A stretch of DNA of 64,000 bases, taken from Streptomyces sp. NRRL B-24484 (GTDB taxonomy: Bacteria > Actinomycetota > Actinomycetes > Streptomycetales > Streptomycetaceae). The position numbers were made by a program, and so were the translations under genes. The DNA is taken from contig NZ_JOAI01000017.1 of NCBI RefSeq assembly GCF_000717715.1, positions 74,882 to 138,881 on the forward strand, in the 5' to 3' direction. Position 1 is the first letter of the stretch; the number at the start of each line of letters is the position of its first letter. Positions 59,135 to 64,000 of the stretch are shown here, one piece after another. The notes below the pieces were generated by a model. It was not told where the DNA came from. It was given only the letters and a program-made list of their open reading frames with translations, and ran no database searches.

Positions 59135-59574
59135 GGCGACCTCGGGCGGGTTCGGGCTCCCGGTCGGCGGCCGGGGCGGCGGGACGGCGACGGGAGTGGC
59201 GGGCGGGACGGTACGACAGCAAGAACGCGACAGGGGTGCGTGAGGGAACGCGGGCGGCCGGACGGGGCCTTGACGCGGTGTCGGAGCGTGCGGTGTGATG
59301 CTGCCGCGCGTTCGGTTCTGTTGGAGTGTGGGGTTTTCTGATGGGCGAACGCGGTGCTCGGCCTGCCCGCAGTGCGGGCCCGCGCACTCCGCACACCGCC
59401 GGCGCGGCGCGCCCGACTCGTCCCCGGGTGCACCGCGCCGGCGGGCCGGCGGTGGCGCCCTCGGCCCTGCGGCGCATCCCCGCCGGCCCCCCGCCCGCCC
59501 GCGGCCGGTGCGGCCGTCCCGGCCCGGCGCACTACGCTCGGCGCAGCGGTGGTGCGCAGGTCTGCGGGAAGGGT
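59135..59574. other. divergent promoter region of sugar-binding and Lrp-type genes
   Basis: About 440 bases without a supported gene. GCCCGCA-G-TGCGGGC at 59365-59379 is a perfect 15-base palindrome that could be an operator. A TTGCTG and TACCGT pair on the minus strand near 59200-59220 may be the promoter of the sugar-binding gene. Frames open here are Pro/Arg-rich and not protein-like. Confidence 0.4.
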
Positions 59575-60504
59575 GTGGCGGCGGTGCTGGACGGGCTGGA
59601 TGCGGCGCTGGTGCGCGAGCTGCAGCGGGACGGCCGGGTGAGCTACCAGCGCCTGGCCGAGCTGCTCGGCGTCTCGCGGGAGGCGGCGCGGGCCCGGGTG
59701 CACCGGCTGACCGCCTCCGGGGCGGTGCGCGCGGTGGGGATCGTCCGGCCGTCGGTGGTCGGCATCACGGCCGTGGCCCATGTGTCGCTCGCGGTGGAGG
59801 GCCCGGCGCGGCCGGTCGCCGAGGCCGCTGCGGCCCGTCCCGCGACGTCGTTCGTCTCCTGCACGGCGGGCGGCGGCGCGGTGGTGGCCGAGGTCCGGGT
59901 CGCGGACGACCGCGCGCTGGAGCGCGAGTTCACCGCGTTGCGCGGTGTCCCGGGGGTGCACGGGATCGAGGTGTTCCGCTGCGCGGAGCTGCTGCGCGAC
60001 GCGTACTCGCCGCTGCCGGGCGGGCCGGCGGCGCCGCGGCCGGCCGAGGGGCCGCCACCGCCGGTCGACGAGACGGACCGGGTGCTGCTCGGTCTGCTGC
60101 AGGTGGACGGGCGGGCCTCGTTCGCGGCGCTGGCCGAGCGGGTCGGGCTGTCGCAGCCCGCGACCCGGGCCCGGGTGCTGCGGCTGCTGGAGTCGGGGGC
60201 CGTCCACGTGACCGGGCTGGTCGCCTCGCAGGCGCTCGGGGTGCGGGAGGCGGTCGGCGTGGGGCTGGGGGTGCGGGGCGGTGCCCGGGAGGCGGCCGCG
60301 CTCGCCGTCGGACTGCCGGGGGTGAACTACGTGGCGGCGGGCCACGGCCGCTTCGACGTGGTCTGCGGGGTGGACGCCGCCGACCGGGCCGCCCTGCTCG
60401 GCACCCTGGACGTGCTGCGCGCCCTGCCGGGCGTGGTCCGCGCGGAATCCTGGTACCACCTCGACATCGTGAAGGAGACGTACAGCTACGATCTCCCGGC
60501 CTGA
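59575..60504 (+). CDS. double Lrp/AsnC-type regulator
   Basis: 309 residues, about twice the usual Lrp length, with two HTH-plus-RAM units: LVRELQRDGRVSYQRLAELL, then ARVHRLTASGAVRAVG, and again LLGLLQVDGRASFAALAERV, then ARVLRLLESGAVHVTG. The first RAM half is divergent. It precedes an amino acid permease and an amidohydrolase on the same strand, so it probably controls them in response to an amino acid or amide. The GTG start follows GGGAAGG. Confidence 0.88.
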   Translation: MAAVLDGLDAALVRELQRDGRVSYQRLAELLGVSREAARARVHRLTASGAVRAVGIVRPSVVGITAVAHVSLAVEGPARPVAEAAAARPATSFVSCTAGGGAVVAEVRVADDRALEREFTALRGVPGVHGIEVFRCAELLRDAYSPLPGGPAAPRPAEGPPPPVDETDRVLLGLLQVDGRASFAALAERVGLSQPATRARVLRLLESGAVHVTGLVASQALGVREAVGVGLGVRGGAREAAALAVGLPGVNYVAAGHGRFDVVCGVDAADRAALLGTLDVLRALPGVVRAESWYHLDIVKETYSYDLPA

Positions 60505-60565
60505 CCGGCGGATCGGTCGCTGCCACCGGCACCTCCCTACGAATCGCCGGTGAAGGCGCGAATCA

Positions 60566-60618
60566 CCTGCGGAAATGTTCCCGCAGGCCATTGACGCGGT
60601 GTTTTCGCCCGGCATTGA
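60566..60618 (+). promoter_or_regulatory. hairpin and promoter before the permease gene
   Basis: CCTGCGG / CCGCAGG (60566-60587, 8-base loop) is followed by TTGACG near 60591 and TTGAAT near 60614, about 18 bases apart, a reasonable -35/-10 pair. The hairpin could be the operator of the Lrp-type regulator. If this promoter is used, translation would start at 60661 rather than 60619. Confidence 0.45.
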
Positions 60619-62091
60619 ATGACCGGCGTCCCCCTCTCCCTCACCCTGCCGGGACGGCTGATGTCCAGATCCCCCCGGAGCGGCGTCGCCGCGCTCCCCC
60701 GCTCGCTCGGCGTCTTCGGCGGCGTCCTGCTGACCCTCTCCTGCGTGACCCCGGCCTCCTCGCTGTTCATCGTGGTGCCGCCGCTGCTGCAGACCCAGGG
60801 CAGCGGCGCCGTCCTCACCCTGCTGATCGCCGCGCTGCTCTCCCTCGGCGTCGGCTTCTGCTACGCGGAGCTCGGCACGCTCGTCCCCAGCGCCGGCGGC
60901 GAGTACTCGATCGTCGGGCAGCTGCTCGGCCGCCTCGCCGGCTGGCTGGTCTTCGTGATCTCCGTGGTGTCGCTGCTGGTGATCCCGCCGATCATCGCGC
61001 TCGGTACCGCCGGCTACCTGTCGTCCGTGGCCTCGCTCGACCCCGCGGTCACCGGTGCCGTGGTGATGGCCCTCGCCGTCGCCGTCGGCGTGCTGGACAT
61101 CAAGTCCAACGCGCTGATCACCGGCCTCTTCCTCGGGCTGGAGGTGCTCGCCGCGGCCGTGGTCAGCGTGCTCGGCCTCACCCACGTCCACCAGCCGCTG
61201 GGCAGCCTGGTGCACGCCGCCGTCCCGGACGGCCACGGCGGCACCGGCCCGTTCACCGCGGGCCTGCTGGTCTCCGGCCTCGCCGTCGCCCTGTTCACCT
61301 ACAACGGCTTCGGCACCGCCGTCTACCTCTCCGAGGACCTCCGCGACCCCCGCCGCACGGTGGCCCGCACGGTGCTCTGGTCGCTGCTGGCCGGCGTCGT
61401 GCTGATCACCGTGCCGGTCGCCGCGATCTGCCTGGGCGTCGACTCGCCCGACCGGCTCGCCGCCGGCGACCTCGTCGCGGTCGTCGACTCCTGGGCGGGC
61501 AGCACCGTCGGCACCTTCGTCAGCCTCTGCATCGCCGCCGCCATCCTCAACGCGGTGATCGTCATGGTGCTGCAGAACGGCCGGGTGCTGTACGCCTCCG
61601 CCCGCGACCGCACCTGGCCCGACCCGGTGAACCGGGTGCTCGGCTCGCTGCACCCCCGGTGGGGCTCGCCGTGGGCCGCGACGCTGGCGATCGGCCTGCC
61701 CGGCGTCGTCCTCGCCCTCGCGGTGCCGATCGACGCCCTGCTCGGCTTCACCGGTGTCGTGGTCGCGGTGATCTACCTGCTGCTCGGCTGCGCCGCGCTG
61801 ACCGCCCGGCGAGCCCGCCACCGCGCCGTGCCCGCCTGGCGGATGCCGCTGTGGCCGGCCGTGCCGCTCGTCACCATCGCCGTCCTCGGCTACTCGCTCA
61901 CCCAGCAGACCGCCCGCGACCTGCTGATCACCGGCGGCATCCTGCTCGCCGGCGCGTGCTACTGGTTCGCGTACCTGCGGCCGCGCAGCGCCACGCACTG
62001 GGTGCTCAGCCTGCCCGCCGACGTGGCCGGCGAACCCGAGCCCGCCGGCGCCGACGGCGCCGCCGCCCCGCTGAACGGAGCCCGGCTGTGA
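60619..62091 (+). CDS. APC-family amino acid permease
   Basis: Up to 490 residues, with about 12 transmembrane helices. The first helix motif LGVFGGVLLTLSCVTPASSL, then YAELGTLVPSAGGEYSIV and the ALFTYNGFGTAVYLSEDLRD loop are typical of the APC superfamily. Start at 60619 or more probably 60661 (MSRSPRSG). Its stop overlaps the amidohydrolase start (GTGA), so the substrate of one may be the product or precursor of the other. Confidence 0.9.
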   Translation: MTGVPLSLTLPGRLMSRSPRSGVAALPRSLGVFGGVLLTLSCVTPASSLFIVVPPLLQTQGSGAVLTLLIAALLSLGVGFCYAELGTLVPSAGGEYSIVGQLLGRLAGWLVFVISVVSLLVIPPIIALGTAGYLSSVASLDPAVTGAVVMALAVAVGVLDIKSNALITGLFLGLEVLAAAVVSVLGLTHVHQPLGSLVHAAVPDGHGGTGPFTAGLLVSGLAVALFTYNGFGTAVYLSEDLRDPRRTVARTVLWSLLAGVVLITVPVAAICLGVDSPDRLAAGDLVAVVDSWAGSTVGTFVSLCIAAAILNAVIVMVLQNGRVLYASARDRTWPDPVNRVLGSLHPRWGSPWAATLAIGLPGVVLALAVPIDALLGFTGVVVAVIYLLLGCAALTARRARHRAVPAWRMPLWPAVPLVTIAVLGYSLTQQTARDLLITGGILLAGACYWFAYLRPRSATHWVLSLPADVAGEPEPAGADGAAAPLNGARL

Positions 62092-63734
62092 CCCGCCCCG
62101 CCGACCTCGTCCTCCACAACGCCCACGTCCACACCGTGGACGACGCCCGTCCGCGCGCCGAGGCCGTCGCCGTCCGCGACGGCCGGATCGCCTGGGTCGG
62201 CGACGGCGACGGCTGGCGCGCCTTCGCCGGCCCGGACACCGAGACGGTGGACGCCCGCGGGCGGCTGGTGCTGCCCGGCTTCGTCGACAGCCACAACCAC
62301 GTCCGGCTGGGCTCCGACGCCGACTGCGTCCAGCTCGCCGGCGCCGGCAGCCTCGACGAGATCGGCGCCCGGATCGCCGACCGGCTGCGCACGCACCCGG
62401 ACGCCGAGTGGATCGAGGGCGAGGCATTCGACTACTCGGCGATCCCGGGCGGCCGGATGCCCACCGCGGCCGACCTGGACCGCTTCACCGGGGACCGGCC
62501 GGCCTTCGTGCTCAGCTACGACGTGCACACCGCCTGGCTGAACACCGCGGCGCTGCGCCGCCTCGGGATCGGCCGCGGCACCGAACGGACCGCGTACGGC
62601 ACCGTGCAGAAGGACCCGGCGACGGGCGAACCGACGGGCTTCCTCACCGACTTCGCGGTGCGCGGACTCTCCCGGGACGGCCACCGGGCGCTGCGGGCGG
62701 CCGGCGCGCCCTGGGCGGATCCGGACCGCCAGTACCGGCGGCTGGCCGGCAGCCTCGACATGGCCGCCCGGTACGGCATCACCACGGTGGTGGAGCCGCA
62801 GAACTCCCTCGACGACCTGCCGCTGTTCGAACGGGCGCTCGCCGAGGGCCGGCTGCGGTCCCGGCTGGTCGCCGGGCTCTTCCACCCGCGCGGCACCACC
62901 GCCGAGGACCTGGCGGCGTTCGCGGCGGCCGCCCGGCGCCACGCCTCCGACCGGTTCCGGGTCGGACCGCTGAAGCTGTACATCGACGACGTGGTGGAGC
63001 CGCACACCGCGGCCCTGCTGGAGCCGTACGCCGGGCACCACAGCCACCGCGGGGAGACCTTCTACCCGCCGGAGGAGTTCGCGGAGGTGCTGGCCGGGCT
63101 GGACGCGGCCGGCTTCCAGGCCTTCGTGCACGCCACCGGGGACCGCGGGATCCGCACCGTGCTGGACGCGGTGGCGCACGCCCGGGCCGTCAACGGGCCG
63201 AACGACGCCCGGCACCAGGTCGTCCACGTGGAGTGCCTCGACCCGGCCGACGTGCCGCGCTTCGCCGAACTCGGTGTCGTCGCCTGCATGCAGCCGCGGC
63301 ACTGCTCGCCGGACATCGCCGGCCCGGGCCGGGACTGGGCCGAGGCGGTCGGCGAGCACCGCTGGAACAAGGCGTGGCCGATGCGCAGCCTGCACAGGTC
63401 CGGCGCGGTGCTCGCGCTGTCCAGCGACTGGAACGTCGCGGAGATGGACCCGCTGGTCGGCCTCTACACCGCGGTGACCCGTCGCGGCCTGGCCGGCGGC
63501 GAGCCGTGGATGCCGGAGGAGACGCTCGACCTGGCGACCGCGCTGCGCGGCTACACCCTCGGCAGCGCGTACGCCGTCCACCTGGAGCAGGAGCTCGGCA
63601 GCGTCACCCCGGGCAAGCTCGCCGACCTGGTGATGCTCTCCGACGACCTGTTCGAGCTGGAGCCGAGGGCCTTCCTCGACGCCCGGGTGGAGCTGGGCGT
63701 GCTCGGCGGCGAGGTCGTCCACCGGGCCGCCTGA
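62088..63734 (+). CDS. amidohydrolase (YtcJ-like, amidohydrolase_3)
   Basis: 548 residues from a GTG overlapping the permease stop. VLHNAHVHTVDDARP, then the metal-binding VDSHNH (His69, His71), LKLYIDDVVEPHTAALLEPY, FVHATGDRGIRTVLDAV and LSSDWNVAEMDPLVGLYTAV are the amidohydrolase_3 motifs. It hydrolyses amide or related C-N bonds using zinc; the natural substrate is unknown. A stem-loop terminator follows. Confidence 0.92.
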   Translation: MTRPADLVLHNAHVHTVDDARPRAEAVAVRDGRIAWVGDGDGWRAFAGPDTETVDARGRLVLPGFVDSHNHVRLGSDADCVQLAGAGSLDEIGARIADRLRTHPDAEWIEGEAFDYSAIPGGRMPTAADLDRFTGDRPAFVLSYDVHTAWLNTAALRRLGIGRGTERTAYGTVQKDPATGEPTGFLTDFAVRGLSRDGHRALRAAGAPWADPDRQYRRLAGSLDMAARYGITTVVEPQNSLDDLPLFERALAEGRLRSRLVAGLFHPRGTTAEDLAAFAAAARRHASDRFRVGPLKLYIDDVVEPHTAALLEPYAGHHSHRGETFYPPEEFAEVLAGLDAAGFQAFVHATGDRGIRTVLDAVAHARAVNGPNDARHQVVHVECLDPADVPRFAELGVVACMQPRHCSPDIAGPGRDWAEAVGEHRWNKAWPMRSLHRSGAVLALSSDWNVAEMDPLVGLYTAVTRRGLAGGEPWMPEETLDLATALRGYTLGSAYAVHLEQELGSVTPGKLADLVMLSDDLFELEPRAFLDARVELGVLGGEVVHRAA

Positions 63735-63765
63735 CGGACCGTCGGCGCTCCGCAGCGTGCGCAAA

Positions 63766-63804
63766 CGCGGGCCCGCACCCCCTCCCCCGGGGTGCGGGCC
63801 CGCG
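63766..63804 (+). terminator. 16-bp hairpin after the amidohydrolase gene
   Basis: Perfect arms CGCGGGCCCGCACCCC / GGGGTGCGGGCCCGCG with a 7-base loop, 32 bases after the stop. It ends the Lrp-permease-amidohydrolase transcription unit. Confidence 0.85.
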
Positions 63805-63843
63805 GCGCGTCGGCCCGGGACGCCCGGGCGGGCGCGGCGGGCT

Positions 63844-64000
63844 CCGGCCGTCGGAGATGAGCTGGGCGAGTCCCTTGTAGGCGGCGAGGCCGGCCAGGGT
63901 GGCGATGGTGGGGTTGACGCGGCCGTAGACGATGACCAGTCCGTTGAGGACGCCGACGAGGATGCCGACGGCGACGGCGGCGGCCATGCCGACGAGGGGG
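63844..64000 (-). pseudogene. sugar ABC transporter permease, fragment (continues beyond window)
   Basis: The minus strand reads VAVGILVGVLNGLVIVYGRV, then NPTIATLAGLAAYKGLAQLI and SDGR, the middle helix and EAA-like loop of RbsC/AraH-type permeases. After SDGR at 63844 the homology stops and Pro/Arg-rich sequence follows, with about 150-200 C-terminal residues missing. The 5' part lies outside the window. It looks truncated by a rearrangement; a frameshift cannot be excluded. Confidence 0.65.

Noticed and set aside
58501..62427. A minus-strand frame of about 1300 codons through the Lrp and permease genes
   Set aside because: It is the shadow of three well-supported plus-strand genes and has no recognisable domain.

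Overview
The window is about 73% GC by eye, with strong G/C bias at third codon positions, frequent GTG and TTG starts and purine-rich GGAGG-type ribosome sites. It also carries a Lys/Ala-tailed HU protein, a GPP34 protein and SUKH-4 immunity-like genes. Together these point to a chromosomal segment of a Streptomycetaceae actinobacterium (Streptomyces or Kitasatospora). Nothing seen identifies the species.

Layout. 0-14.3 kb holds ordinary accessory genes: two NUDIX hydrolases, a zinc-ribbon protein with a hypervariable Asp-Thr tract, a secreted transglycosylase, a divergent AraC/DUF2000 pair, an NAD-dependent epimerase-type enzyme, a secreted TAP-type peptidase/hydrolase, a class A beta-lactamase, a DinB protein behind a perfect 23-bp palindrome, a pentapeptide-type solenoid membrane protein and a GPP34 protein. 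14.4-16.0 kb holds two overlapping genes that look like a copper amine oxidase cut in two, with an altered cofactor motif. 16-28 kb holds secreted and lipoproteins, a secreted PI-PLC, an ArsR-like Cys-rich regulator with DUF3291, folE, DUF2231, an MFS/TetR pair and DedA. 28.8-32.9 kb holds HupS and then a patch of broken SUKH-4/immunity-like genes. 33-36 kb holds a methyltransferase and a membrane Ser/Thr kinase.

The main system is a ten-gene minus-strand block, transcribed from 49.6 kb down to 36.8 kb. In transcription order it encodes a stand-alone NRPS adenylation protein, a carrier protein, a flavin amine oxidase, a second adenylate-forming enzyme, a radical-SAM lysine-2,3-aminomutase-type enzyme, an ATP-grasp ligase, a PaaK-like enzyme, an MFS exporter, an SDR and a second PaaK-like enzyme. 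Most junctions overlap or are very short. The adenylation pocket read by eye (D-T-E-T-V-G-T-M-I-K) has an acidic residue suited to a basic amino acid. With the aminomutase next to it, this suggests a pathway that makes and activates beta-lysine or a related beta-amino acid and joins it by ATP-grasp chemistry, with no condensation domain or polyketide synthase. A good promoter lies upstream, and behind that two tRNA genes, one atypical.

50-64 kb holds a lipase-like protein, a TetR/flavin hydroxylase divergent pair, a SUKH-4-like protein, a lipoprotein, an RHH/Fic-like toxin-antitoxin pair, a scar joining methyltransferase and acetyl-CoA synthetase fragments, a sugar-binding lipoprotein, and an Lrp-type regulator/permease/amidohydrolase module. 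A sugar ABC permease fragment that stops abruptly closes the window. Single-base G/C-run frameshifts recur in several non-essential genes, so either real decay or consensus errors must be considered.
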